DNA of 64,000 nucleotides from Sphingomonas edaphi (GCF_003583725.1 NZ_QXTF01000001.1:124001-188000); one strand, 5' to 3'; numbered from the stretch's first letter, positions 39,896-47,676 are shown. A program made the numbers and translations. Notes: generated by a model not told the origin, from the letters alone.

Positions 39896-40345
39896 CTACC
39901 AGCCGAGACAATCGTGCAGGATCCGCAGTCCCGCATGCAGCGTCAGGCCAAACAGGCACAGCGAAGCCAGCGCGAATACCGGCAGTCGGAAACGGACAAT
40001 GTTGGACGTGCACTGGATCAGGCTGTGGATCACCCGGAAAGCGACATAGCCCCAGGCGAGCCAGAGGTTGATCGGCTGGTCCATGCCCATGAGCGCGAGC
40101 GAGATGACGATCGCATAAAAGATCGTCGGCTGTTCCATGAGATGATTGTAGTTGTGGGACTTCCACTGAGCCTTGGGGTCGGCCCGGCCTTCCAGGTCAA
40201 CGCCGCGGCCACCGGCAGGAATGTTTGAAAAGTTGATGCCGAGCCGGCGAAATTCCCGCCCACGCGATACCAGCATCCACAACATGACGACGAGTGTCCA
40301 ACCGACCAGCGCAACGACCGGCGCGAGCAGCGGGCTGTAACTCAT
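39896..40345 (-). CDS. MAPEG family membrane protein
   Basis: A 149-aa protein with four predicted transmembrane helices (about 6-28, 65-85, 88-107, 120-143) and the MAPEG-like cytosolic segment EQPTIFYAIVISLALMG. Eukaryotic members handle eicosanoids and glutathione; bacterial roles are mostly unknown. It starts at ATG 40345. Its ribosome site GGGAGGG is the 3' arm of a hairpin (40352-40380). The stop is tail-to-tail with the RNA methyltransferase gene. Confidence 0.82.
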   Translation of the reverse strand: MSYSPLLAPVVALVGWTLVVMLWMLVSRGREFRRLGINFSNIPAGGRGVDLEGRADPKAQWKSHNYNHLMEQPTIFYAIVISLALMGMDQPINLWLAWGYVAFRVIHSLIQCTSNIVRFRLPVFALASLCLFGLTLHAGLRILHDCLGW

Positions 40346-40351
40346 GAAAAT

Positions 40352-40380
40352 CCCTCCCCCTGGATAAACCAAGGGGAGGG
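40352..40380 (-). terminator. Hairpin between the DHS-like and MAPEG genes, overlapping the MAPEG ribosome site
   Basis: CCCTCCCC (40352-40359) pairs with GGGGAGGG (40373-40380). On the minus strand the hairpin follows the DHS-like gene's stop by 30 bp and is followed by ATTTTC. The 3' arm contains the MAPEG Shine-Dalgarno sequence. It may act as a weak terminator, a translational block, or both. Confidence 0.55.
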
Positions 40381-40410
40381 TGCGTCAGATCGTTTCGGTG
40401 TGCAACCGAA

Positions 40411-41493
40411 TTAGTCGAACATCTTCGCGAAGCGGCGCTTCTCGCGGTTCTTCCAAGCACCGCGATGATAAGCATCGCTGGCGATCAGAGGTAGAACCGA
40501 GGTGGCTTCTGCGAAGACCATCTGTTCGAGCGCCGTCGAAACCTTGCCCCACGAGGCAGCTTCCTGGAGCGTCGATGAGGAGCAGGCGCCGTCGCGAACG
40601 TCGGCTACGGTAATCTGGATCGCGTATTTGTGGACCTCGACATCGTCATGGCCGAGAATTTCCGCGCAGACGACCGTGTCCTGGGTGAAGTTCTTCGGAA
40701 CGCCACCGCCGATCATCAGCAGTCCGGTTGTGCCCGCCTTGATCTTGATGTCGGTCAGTTCGCGGAAGTCGGCGATGGCATCGAGGACCATGTAGTGGCC
40801 GCCGCGCTTCATCGCATCGACCTGATGCTTGACCAGGCCGAAGCCCGCCGAGCTATCGACAAATGCCGGACAGAAGATCGGCACATCGTGCTCATAGGCC
40901 GTCTGCACCAGGCTGTTGGCCTTCTTGGCATTGCCCGCGGCCAGCCACTTGCCCATTTCCTTGATAAACTCGCGGCTCGAATAGGGACGCGGCTCCAGGC
41001 TGTCGGCGATCTTGCCGATCGTGTGGTCGCAATCTTGAAGCGCAACTTCGTCGATATAGGTGTCGTAGATGCGGTCGATGTAAAGCGAGCGCAGCGTATC
41101 GTCGTCGGGGATTTCGTTCGCCTGATAATGCTTGTGACCAAGCGCTTCGAAGAAATCCATATCGACGATCGTCGCGCCGGTGGCGACGATGGCGTCGACC
41201 ATATTGTTCTTCACCAGCTCGGTGTAGAGGTCCATGCAGCCACCCGCCGAGGTCGACCCTGCAACGACCAAGATAACCGAGCATGCCGGATCATTGAGCA
41301 TCTGGTTGTAGAGACCCGCGGCGCGCGAAGTATCGCGGCTGGTGAAGCTCATCTTGCCCATGGCATCGATGATCGGACGCGCGTCGAACGAAGTGATGTC
41401 GATATGCTCGACTTCGGTCTTGAGCAGCTCAGCCTTGCGGGTGTCGTTGATCTGGCTCTCGTCCTGGACCTTGTGGAGGGTGTCGATGCTCAT
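40411..41493 (-). CDS. Deoxyhypusine-synthase-like protein, probable homospermidine synthase
   Basis: A 360-aa member of the deoxyhypusine synthase family. NAD site segments include VVAGSTSAGG-like and MIGGGVPKNFTQD. The catalytic lysine is conserved in LQEAASWGKVSTA. Bacteria lack eIF5A, and bacterial homologues in this family are known to make sym-homospermidine by aminobutyl transfer. The gene is downstream of an ornithine-type decarboxylase that would supply putrescine. sym-Homospermidine is the typical major polyamine of Sphingomonas, which fits. The exact substrate is inferred. Confidence 0.88.
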   Translation of the reverse strand: MSIDTLHKVQDESQINDTRKAELLKTEVEHIDITSFDARPIIDAMGKMSFTSRDTSRAAGLYNQMLNDPACSVILVVAGSTSAGGCMDLYTELVKNNMVDAIVATGATIVDMDFFEALGHKHYQANEIPDDDTLRSLYIDRIYDTYIDEVALQDCDHTIGKIADSLEPRPYSSREFIKEMGKWLAAGNAKKANSLVQTAYEHDVPIFCPAFVDSSAGFGLVKHQVDAMKRGGHYMVLDAIADFRELTDIKIKAGTTGLLMIGGGVPKNFTQDTVVCAEILGHDDVEVHKYAIQITVADVRDGACSSSTLQEAASWGKVSTALEQMVFAEATSVLPLIASDAYHRGAWKNREKRRFAKMFD

Positions 41494-41516
41494 TCAAATC
41501 TCCAATGCAGGCCGGC

Positions 41517-41574
41517 CCCCGGCAGATGCCGGGGACCGGTCCAACTTTTCCACTAGTCTCCGGCCCTGCCGGAG
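41517..41574 (-). promoter_or_regulatory. Two GC-rich hairpins between decarboxylase and DHS-like genes
   Basis: CTCCGGC/GCCGGAG (41558-41564/41568-41574, loop CCT) and CCCCGGC/GCCGGGG (41517-41523/41528-41534, loop AGAT) form two compact 7-bp stems in the 91-bp gap. Neither has a U-tract. They may set the ratio of the two proteins by partial termination or mRNA processing. Confidence 0.5.
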
Positions 41575-41584
41575 CACAACGCCG

Positions 41585-42784
41585 CTACAGCGTGATGACG
41601 TTCGAAGCGGCCACGCGTTCCAAATGGGGCGCGTAAAGCGAGGCCATGGGTTCGTCGTCAACGATAACCCGATCCTCTACGCCGAAGCCGTTGAAGCCGG
41701 TGCGCATGGCACAGCCGTAGGCACCGAGCATTCCGACTTCGATATAATCGCCAGCCTGGACATCGGCGGGCAGTTCGAACGGCCCAGCCATGTGGTCGAG
41801 GTCGTCGCACGTCGGTCCATAGAAGCTGAAAGGCATCTCACGGGTGTCCGATCCACCTTCGCGGATCAGCTTGACCGGATAACGCCAACCGATGTGCGCC
41901 GCATCAAACAGAGCGCCATAGGCGCCGTCGTTGATGTACAGTTCGCTGCCGCGACGCTTTTCGACGCGTACCAGCACGCTCGCATATTCTGCGCACAGCG
42001 CTCGGCCCGGCTCGCACCACAGTTCGGCCGAATAGCTGATCGGCAGCGCTTCGAACGAACGGTGGATGACCTCGAAATAGGCTTCCAGGGCAGGGGGCTC
42101 CATGCCCGGATACCAGCTGGGGAAACCGCCGCCAACATCGACGATGTCGACGGTGACAGCTGCTTCGACGATCGCGTCGCGGACCCGGCCCATTGCTTCA
42201 CCATAAGCAGACGGGCTCATCGCCTGACTGCCGACATGGAAGCAGAGACCCAGCGCGTCGGACGCCTGGCGCGCAGCCATCAGCAGAGGCTTGATGTCCC
42301 CGGGCTCGGCGCCAAACTTGGAAGCAAGGCTAAGCTTGGAGTGATCCGACGAAACCCGCAGGCGCACCAGCAGGTTAAGATCGGTCGCGGGCACGCCATC
42401 GGTCGAGGTCGCGCGGACGATTTTGTCCAGCTCCTCAAGCGTATCTAAGCTGAAGGTTTTCACGCCGTAGGTGAAATAGGCTTCCGCGATTGCTTCCTCG
42501 GCCTTCACCGGGTGCATGAAGCACAAGGTCGCACCGGGCAGCGTCGCCGCTACAAGGCGCACTTCGCCGAGCGAAGCGACGTCGTAGTGTGTGACGCCTG
42601 CGTCCCAAAGGATCTTCAGCAGATCCGGCGACGGGTTGGCTTTGACCGCATAAAGCGACTTACCCGGAAACTTCTCCACGAAGAAGCGGGCAGCACGCTT
42701 GGCGGCATGCGGACGAAGAAGCGTGACCGGCTGAACCGGTCGGAGGGCAGTCGCTAGCCCCAGCGCGCTATGGTGCTTGAACAA
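41585..42784 (-). CDS. Type III PLP-dependent decarboxylase (ornithine/lysine type)
   Basis: A 399-aa alanine-racemase-fold decarboxylase. The start is TTG at 42784 with GGAGG nine bases upstream; the frame continues upstream only as non-coding leader. The PLP lysine is in SLYAVKANPSPDLL. The His of HVGSQ, the WCEPGRALCAEYA motif and the catalytic Cys in FYGPTCDDLDHM are all present. Making putrescine from ornithine is most likely given the downstream homospermidine-synthase-like gene; lysine or diaminopimelate decarboxylation is less likely. The leader holds a promoter, an SD-covering hairpin and a short upstream ORF. Confidence 0.92.
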   Translation of the reverse strand: MFKHHSALGLATALRPVQPVTLLRPHAAKRAARFFVEKFPGKSLYAVKANPSPDLLKILWDAGVTHYDVASLGEVRLVAATLPGATLCFMHPVKAEEAIAEAYFTYGVKTFSLDTLEELDKIVRATSTDGVPATDLNLLVRLRVSSDHSKLSLASKFGAEPGDIKPLLMAARQASDALGLCFHVGSQAMSPSAYGEAMGRVRDAIVEAAVTVDIVDVGGGFPSWYPGMEPPALEAYFEVIHRSFEALPISYSAELWCEPGRALCAEYASVLVRVEKRRGSELYINDGAYGALFDAAHIGWRYPVKLIREGGSDTREMPFSFYGPTCDDLDHMAGPFELPADVQAGDYIEVGMLGAYGCAMRTGFNGFGVEDRVIVDDEPMASLYAPHLERVAASNVITL

Positions 42785-42785
42785 T

Positions 42786-42815
42786 TCAAGGGACCTCCAA
42801 CGGGTAGTTCGACAT
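42786..42815 (-). CDS. Candidate leader peptide uORF (9 codons) of the decarboxylase
   Basis: ATG 42815 encodes MSNYPLEVP and ends at TGA 42788-42786, one base before the decarboxylase TTG start at 42784. AAGG lies seven bases upstream of the ATG. The uORF starts in the loop and is read through the 3' arm of the SD-covering hairpin. Its translation would melt the stem. It is short, so coding is inferred from position only. Confidence 0.45.
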   Translation of the reverse strand: MSNYPLEVP

Positions 42816-42840
42816 AAAGCTGCCTTGCGGTTGGAAGTCC
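42791..42840 (-). promoter_or_regulatory. Shine-Dalgarno-sequestering hairpin in the decarboxylase leader
   Basis: On the minus strand GGACTTCCAAC (42840-42830) pairs with GTTGGAGGTCC (42801-42791), 11 bp with one G-U, closing a 28-nt loop. The 3' arm contains GGAGG, the decarboxylase ribosome site. The predicted transcript start is about 13 nt before the hairpin. Confidence 0.65.
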
Positions 42841-42859
42841 CATGGGGCAGCGGAGGCGC

Positions 42860-42888
42860 GATATATGGTTGGCGGACCCCCATGTAAA
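42860..42888 (-). promoter_or_regulatory. Sigma-70-type promoter of the decarboxylase operon
   Basis: TTTACA (42888-42883), a 17-bp spacer and TATATC (42865-42860) on the minus strand. Predicted start near 42853, giving a leader of about 69 nt. Confidence 0.6.
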
Positions 42889-42911
42889 GATTTTTTGGAC
42901 CCCCAATAAAG
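42874..42911. repeat. Tandem imperfect repeat over the decarboxylase promoter
   Basis: GGACCCCCATGTAAAG (42874-42889) and GGACCCCCAATAAAG (42897-42911) are direct repeats starting 23 bp apart, about two helical turns. The first covers the -35 box. Candidate operator for a repressor or activator. Confidence 0.5.
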
Positions 42912-42975
42912 TCGTCGGCCCTCGTGCAGTCCTCTACATGGCTCGCTTCATCGAATATCTAAGGAGTACAATAGC

Positions 42976-43935
42976 TTGGCTGAAAGTCTGACGGTGACAC
43001 GCGATGATGTTCTGGCAGCGGCCGGGCGAATTTCCCGCTGGGTGGAGCGGACCCCGCTAATCGAAGCGCAGATTCGCGGTCACAGGCTGTGGCTTAAATG
43101 CGAATCTCTGCAGACCGGCGGCTCGTTCAAGCTGCGCGGGGCGACCAACCGGCTGTTGCAGTTGAACGATGAAGAGCGGCGGCGGGGTGTCGTCGCCTTT
43201 TCTTCGGGCAATCATGCACAGGGCGTAGCGATCGCGGCCAAGAGGCTGGGCATGCCTGCAACCATCGTCATGCCGGCGGACGCGCCCGAACTGAAGATTG
43301 AGAACACCAAGTCGCATGGCGCCGAAGTCTTGCTTTACGACCGGCGGACTGAAGACAGGGTCGCGATCGCGGAGCGGCTTGCGGAATCGACTGGGGCAAC
43401 GGTCGTACCGAGTTTCGACGATCCGCACATTGTTGCTGGGCAAGGTACGGTCGGCCTCGAGCTCGCCGAGCAGTTGAGCATTAGCGGCGCGGGCCAGTTG
43501 TCCCGAGTTGTCGTCAATTGCGGCGGGGGCGGCCTCGCAGCCGGGATTGCGCTGGCATGCCCGGACGCTGACGTAGTTCCGATCGAACCGGACGGGTGGG
43601 ACGACATGCTTCAGTCGCTCGCTCTTGGTTCAATCGTCCCTGTTGGCAAGGACGCGCCGGCGACGATGTGCGACGCTATTCAGACGCCGCAGGTTTCGCC
43701 GATCACGTTCGGAATTCTCGCCGCGAGGAACGCGCGAGGCGCCGCAGTCAGCGATGCCGAAGTGGCAGCAGCGGTGCGTTGGGCGTGGCACGAGCATGGT
43801 CTGACCGTGGAGCCGGGCGGGGCGGCGTCGCTTGCCGCAATTCTCTCCGAAAAGGTCGCGGTTGTCCCGGAAACGGTGATTGTCTTGTCAGGCGGTAATA
43901 TCGACCCGGCGCTTCACGCCAGGCTGGTCGCTTAG
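42976..43935 (+). CDS. Threonine/serine dehydratase (PLP fold type II)
   Basis: A 319-aa enzyme from TTG 42976 with AAGGAG nine bases upstream. The PLP lysine is in TGGSFKLRGATNR. FSSGNHAQGVAIAAKRLG and the phosphate-binding NCGGGGLAAGIAL loop follow. There is no C-terminal ACT regulatory domain, so it is a short catabolic-type dehydratase or a serine racemase-like enzyme rather than full-length IlvA. It is divergent from the polyamine operon and shares its promoter region. Confidence 0.92.
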   Translation: MAESLTVTRDDVLAAAGRISRWVERTPLIEAQIRGHRLWLKCESLQTGGSFKLRGATNRLLQLNDEERRRGVVAFSSGNHAQGVAIAAKRLGMPATIVMPADAPELKIENTKSHGAEVLLYDRRTEDRVAIAERLAESTGATVVPSFDDPHIVAGQGTVGLELAEQLSISGAGQLSRVVVNCGGGGLAAGIALACPDADVVPIEPDGWDDMLQSLALGSIVPVGKDAPATMCDAIQTPQVSPITFGILAARNARGAAVSDAEVAAAVRWAWHEHGLTVEPGGAASLAAILSEKVAVVPETVIVLSGGNIDPALHARLVA

Positions 43936-44198
43936 CCGTTGGCGATCCGATATTCGCCAGGTTCGACGTGCGCCGGGGAGTTTCGCTCAACCGCGCGCGT
44001 TAGTTCTTCCAGTTCTGCGGCCAGCGTCTGGAGTTCGGCAATCAACACCTTGGGGTCGATTTCCGCAAGGTTTGCCGACGCGTCGAGCAACGTATCCAGC
44101 ATCATTGCGATGCAGGGGAGGATGGTTTCTTCGATGCGCTCGAACGCTTCCTCGAGACGAACCTGTTGTTGCTGGACTTCCGGCATGGCGCGCAGCAT
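43932..44198 (-). CDS. Small helical protein, unknown
   Basis: An 88-aa protein (ATG 44198; ATG 44186 is an alternative). The whole length looks helical with heptads (VRLEEAFERIEETILPCIAM, LIAELQTLAAELEELTRAVE), suggesting a coiled-coil dimer. No motif is recognised. It is convergent with the dehydratase, overlapping its end by 4 bp, and divergent from the small membrane protein gene at 44221. Confidence 0.65.
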   Translation of the reverse strand: MLRAMPEVQQQQVRLEEAFERIEETILPCIAMMLDTLLDASANLAEIDPKVLIAELQTLAAELEELTRAVERNSPAHVEPGEYRIANG

Positions 44199-44220
44199 GG
44201 CGGATTCGGGTTAAGAAGCC

Positions 44221-44403
44221 GTGAAGGGAACCGAATTGGGGACGACCGCATCCGCCGCATTGGCCATCACGATGATCGCGGCCGTCCTGCTCATCATATT
44301 TGGCATCCGGAGCCTTCGCCTGCCCAACGGAAAGCAGCGCGGATTCCTGATGATCGCGTGCGGAATCGTCTTCGTCGTCAACGTCCTGATCTGGACCCTT
44401 TAA
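44221..44403 (+). CDS. Small two-TM membrane protein
   Basis: A 60-aa product from GTG 44221. It has two hydrophobic segments (about 11-28 and 43-59) joined by a basic loop RSLRLPNGKQRG, an inner-membrane hairpin. No family recognised. It fits exactly between the divergent gene at 44198 and the convergent hydrolase stop at 44405, which supports it being real. Confidence 0.6.
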   Translation: MKGTELGTTASAALAITMIAAVLLIIFGIRSLRLPNGKQRGFLMIACGIVFVVNVLIWTL

Positions 44404-44404
44404 C

Positions 44405-45061
44405 TCAGCGGATCGGGCAGCTCGGATCGAGGCGGAAGTCGAGGTAATCATCCACGCTCTTCATGAGCAGGTCGAGCTCGTTCGCGAAGAAGTGGTTCGC
44501 GCCCGGGATCGTGTCATGGGCGATCGTGATGTGGCGCTGGGTGCGCAGCTTATCGACCAGCTTCTGGACCGCGCCCGGCGTCACTACCTCGTCGGCTTCG
44601 CCCTGGATGATGATGCCCGATGCGGGACAGGGCGCGAGGAAGCTGAAATCATACATGTTTGCCGGCGGTGCGATTGAGATGAATCCGCGGATTTCCGGGC
44701 GGCGCATCAAAAGCTGCATGCCGATCCACGCGCCGAAGCTGACGCCAGCAACCCAAGTGACCTCGGCCTCAGGATGGATCTGCTGGACCCAGTCAAGCGC
44801 CGACGCGGCGTCGCTCAGCTCGCCGATGCCGTTGTCGAACGTGCCCTGGCTCTTGCCAACGCCGCGAAAGTTGAAGCGCAATGTCGCAAAACCACGGCGG
44901 ACAAAGTCCTTGTGGAGGAGCTGCACGATCTTGTTGTTCATCGTCCCGCCGGCCTGCGGATGGCTGTGCAGGATCAACGCAACTGGCGCACGCGGGCGCG
45001 GGCCGGGGGTGAAGCGGCCTTCCAGACGGCCTTCGGGTCCGGGAAAAATCACTTCTGGCAT
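44405..45061 (-). CDS. Alpha/beta hydrolase
   Basis: A 218-aa protein from ATG 45061 (MPEVIFPGPEGRLEGRF). The nucleophile elbow is AGVSFGAWIG (G-x-S-x-G), the oxyanion region ILHSHPQAGGTMNN, the acid in GEADEVV and the His in GANHFF. It resembles the short dienelactone-hydrolase/KANL3-like alpha/beta hydrolases. Substrate unknown. It is divergent from the tandem cysteine desulfurases, which may share its promoter region. Confidence 0.88.
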   Translation of the reverse strand: MPEVIFPGPEGRLEGRFTPGPRPRAPVALILHSHPQAGGTMNNKIVQLLHKDFVRRGFATLRFNFRGVGKSQGTFDNGIGELSDAASALDWVQQIHPEAEVTWVAGVSFGAWIGMQLLMRRPEIRGFISIAPPANMYDFSFLAPCPASGIIIQGEADEVVTPGAVQKLVDKLRTQRHITIAHDTIPGANHFFANELDLLMKSVDDYLDFRLDPSCPIR

Positions 45062-45172
45062 GGGCGCTCGCTTTACGGTGTGAAACTTTTGACCGCGATA
45101 GGGTGCACCGCGGCGGCGGCTCCTATATAGGGCTGGCCCGAGCTCTGGCAACGGCAGGATTCCTCAGCTTTC

Positions 45173-46234
45173 ATGACCCGCATTTTCCTCGATCACGCCG
45201 CAACGACCGATGTCCTCCCCGAAGCCCGCGCCGCGCTGCTTAACGGCTTCGATGCTTGGGCCAATCCCAGTTCGCCGCATGCTGAAGGCCGCGCCTCGCG
45301 CGCCTTGCTTGAGAAAGCTCGCGATACGATCCGCGAAGTGCTGGGTTGGCGTCATGACGTCATCTTCACGAGCGGGGCGAGCGAATCCGTGGAAATCGCT
45401 GCAAAGCGCGCCAAGATTGCTGGCCGGGCTCACGGCGCGACCGAGCATGCGATCGTACCCTTCGCCATGGGTCCTGAATCGAAGGTCATTCCGGTCATGT
45501 CTAACGGCCTGATCGACGAAGCGGTGCTTGATAGCGTGCTGGCGGAAGGGCCATCGCTCGTAGCAATCCAGCAAGTTAATAATGAGACGGGCATCATCCA
45601 GCCGCTGGATCGGATCGCTTCAAAAGTGCGTAACACCGGCTCGCTGCTGCTTGCCGATTGCGCGCAGGGCGCAAGCAAGATGCCGCTGCCCGATGCCGAC
45701 TTCATCGCCGCCTGCGCCCACAAGCTCGGCGGACCGCCGGGCATTGGCGTGCTGCTCGTCAAGGACCTAGCCACGCTCGAAGCGATCGGCGGGCAGGAAA
45801 AAGGCTATCGCCGCGGCACGCAGGATACGCCCAACGCCATGTCGTTCGCGGCTGCGCTGGCTGCCCGGCCTTATGACATGGAGCGTCTATCCGCACTCCG
45901 TTCGCGCCTCGAGGAGGGCGTAAAGGCCAATGGGGGCATCGTGATCGGCGAAGAATCGCCACGTGTCGCGACGATCGGAGCAATCTCGCTACCCGGCGCG
46001 TCCAGCGCCTCGCTCCTCGTCCAGTTCGATCTCGCGGGTATCGCCGTTTCCGCCGGTAGTGCCTGTTCGTCGGGGGCAATGAAAGGAAGCTCGGTACTCG
46101 CAGCAATGGGCATTGAGCCCGAGGTGGCCGCCGGCTTCCTCCGCATTAGTTTTGGACCGGAAACGTCCGAATCCGACGTCGACGCATTCCTCGCCGAGTG
46201 GCAGCGCATCGCGTCCCGTTCCAAAGCGGCATGA
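45173..46234 (+). CDS. Cysteine desulfurase-family aminotransferase (first of a tandem pair)
   Basis: A 353-aa class V PLP enzyme of the NifS/IscS group. It starts IFLDHAATTDVLPEARAAL. The PLP lysine is in CAHKLGGPPGIG, and the persulfide-carrying Cys is in VSAGSACSSGAMKGSSVL. It would mobilise sulfur from cysteine for Fe-S or tRNA thiolation. Its stop overlaps the second desulfurase gene by 4 bp. The two are only distantly similar, so this is an old duplication, possibly with division of labour. Confidence 0.92.
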   Translation: MTRIFLDHAATTDVLPEARAALLNGFDAWANPSSPHAEGRASRALLEKARDTIREVLGWRHDVIFTSGASESVEIAAKRAKIAGRAHGATEHAIVPFAMGPESKVIPVMSNGLIDEAVLDSVLAEGPSLVAIQQVNNETGIIQPLDRIASKVRNTGSLLLADCAQGASKMPLPDADFIAACAHKLGGPPGIGVLLVKDLATLEAIGGQEKGYRRGTQDTPNAMSFAAALAARPYDMERLSALRSRLEEGVKANGGIVIGEESPRVATIGAISLPGASSASLLVQFDLAGIAVSAGSACSSGAMKGSSVLAAMGIEPEVAAGFLRISFGPETSESDVDAFLAEWQRIASRSKAA

Positions 46235-47343
46235 TCTACCTCGACTACCAGGCGACCACACCAGTTGCGCCGGAAGTGCTGGCGGCCATGCGGCCCTGGA
46301 TCGAGGAAAAATTCGCTAATCCGCACAGCCCGTCGACTTGGGGACGGGAAGCGGCCGCCAATATAGAAATCGCTCGCGATCGTATCGAGGCGGCTGTCGG
46401 CCTCGATGGCGGCCGCTTTGCCTTCACCAGCGGCGCGACCGAAGCGCTCAATTGGGCGCTCAAAGGAACGATGGAACGGTCGAGCCGGCGAAAGCTGGTG
46501 ACGATCGCGACTGAGCATGCTGCGATTCTCGACAGTGTCGACTGGCTCGAGGAGCAAGGTGCCGAGGTGGTTCGACTGGGCGTAGGGCCGGACGGACTGG
46601 TCGACCTGAAGTCCGCGGAATTGGCTATCGACGACGACACGGCGCTGGTCTCGGCGATGCTGGTCAACAACGAGATCGGCGTTATCCAGCCCATCGCAGA
46701 TCTCGCCGCCATTGCGCACGACCGCGGCGCCCTGATGCTCTGCGACGCGGTCCAGGGCTTCGGACGAATGGCCATTCCGCCGGGTCCCGATCTCGTTGCC
46801 ATATCCGGTCACAAGATCCACGGTCCAAAGGCTATCGGCGGCCTGTGGATGCGGCGGGGCGCCGAGCCCGCCGTGGTGATGCACGGCGGCGGGCAGGAAC
46901 TGGGATTGCGCTCGGGCACCTTGTCCCCCGCACTATGCGTAGGCCTGGGTGAAGCGGCCCGGCTGGCTGCAGAGCGCCGCGACGCGGACACTGTGCATGT
47001 TCGAAAGCTATCGCAAATAGCGCGAGCAACCCTCGATGAAGGCTGGCTAATCAACGGAAGCCAAGAACAGCGTTATGCTGGCAATCTGAACATTCGACGA
47101 CCCGGCCTCGACGCGGCGCGGCTGATGGCAGACCTACGCAACGTGGCATTCTCACTCGGTTCCGCCTGTGCCAGCGGGTCGGGCCGCCCCAGCCACGTGT
47201 TGCGCGCCATCGGGCTTGGCGACCGGGATGCGCGTTCGTCCATCCGCCTTGGCTTTGGCCGCTACACCGGCGAAGAGGAATTGGCATCCGCGTGCCGCCG
47301 CATCGACGAGGCAGCACGCGAACAATTGGGTCTATCCGCATGA
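46231..47343 (+). CDS. Cysteine desulfurase (second of a tandem pair)
   Basis: A 370-aa NifS/IscS-type enzyme from ATG 46231. It starts IYLDYQATTPVAPEVLAAM. The PLP lysine is in ISGHKIHGPKAIG and the active Cys in SLGSACASGSGRPSHVL. It supplies persulfide sulfur for Fe-S cluster assembly. It is co-translated with the first desulfurase (ATGA at 46231) and with the ferredoxin (ATGA at 47340). The three-gene unit carries no scaffold (IscU/SufU) gene in the window. Confidence 0.94.
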   Translation: MIYLDYQATTPVAPEVLAAMRPWIEEKFANPHSPSTWGREAAANIEIARDRIEAAVGLDGGRFAFTSGATEALNWALKGTMERSSRRKLVTIATEHAAILDSVDWLEEQGAEVVRLGVGPDGLVDLKSAELAIDDDTALVSAMLVNNEIGVIQPIADLAAIAHDRGALMLCDAVQGFGRMAIPPGPDLVAISGHKIHGPKAIGGLWMRRGAEPAVVMHGGGQELGLRSGTLSPALCVGLGEAARLAAERRDADTVHVRKLSQIARATLDEGWLINGSQEQRYAGNLNIRRPGLDAARLMADLRNVAFSLGSACASGSGRPSHVLRAIGLGDRDARSSIRLGFGRYTGEEELASACRRIDEAAREQLGLSA

Positions 47344-47672
47344 TTCGAGTGCGCTTTCTCAAAGCTGACGGCACGCTCGACCATGAGGTTGACGCGACCG
47401 AAGGGACGAATCTGCTCGATCTGGCCCAGGCCGAGGGACAGCCGCTGGAAGGTGCTTGCGAGGGCCAGATGGCCTGCTCCACCTGCCACGTCATCATTGC
47501 GAAGGAAGACTTCGGCCGCCTTCCTCCGGCGAGCGAGGAGGAGGATGACTTGCTCGACCTGGCATGGCAGGTCCGTCCCACGTCCCGGCTCGCCTGCCAG
47601 ATCATGCTGACAAAAGATCTCGGGTCGTTGACGGTCCAGATGCCGGGCGGGGCTTATAATCTGGATCGCTAG
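47340..47672 (+). CDS. Adrenodoxin-type [2Fe-2S] ferredoxin
   Basis: A 110-aa electron carrier. Cluster cysteines lie in GACEGQMACSTCHV and the fourth in RLACQIML. DEVDATEGTNLL-like N-terminal strands and an acidic EEEDDLLDLA helix are typical of vertebrate-type ferredoxins. It probably donates electrons in Fe-S cluster assembly with the adjacent desulfurases. The start overlaps the desulfurase stop by 4 bp. Confidence 0.95.
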   Translation: MIRVRFLKADGTLDHEVDATEGTNLLDLAQAEGQPLEGACEGQMACSTCHVIIAKEDFGRLPPASEEEDDLLDLAWQVRPTSRLACQIMLTKDLGSLTVQMPGGAYNLDR

Positions 47673-47676
47673 GCGC

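Noticed and set aside
47628-47660. TTGACG plus perfect TATAAT inside the ferredoxin gene as an SRP RNA promoter
   Set aside because: The spacer is 21 bp, too long. The pair at 47677-47705 has 17 bp and predicts the correct RNA start.
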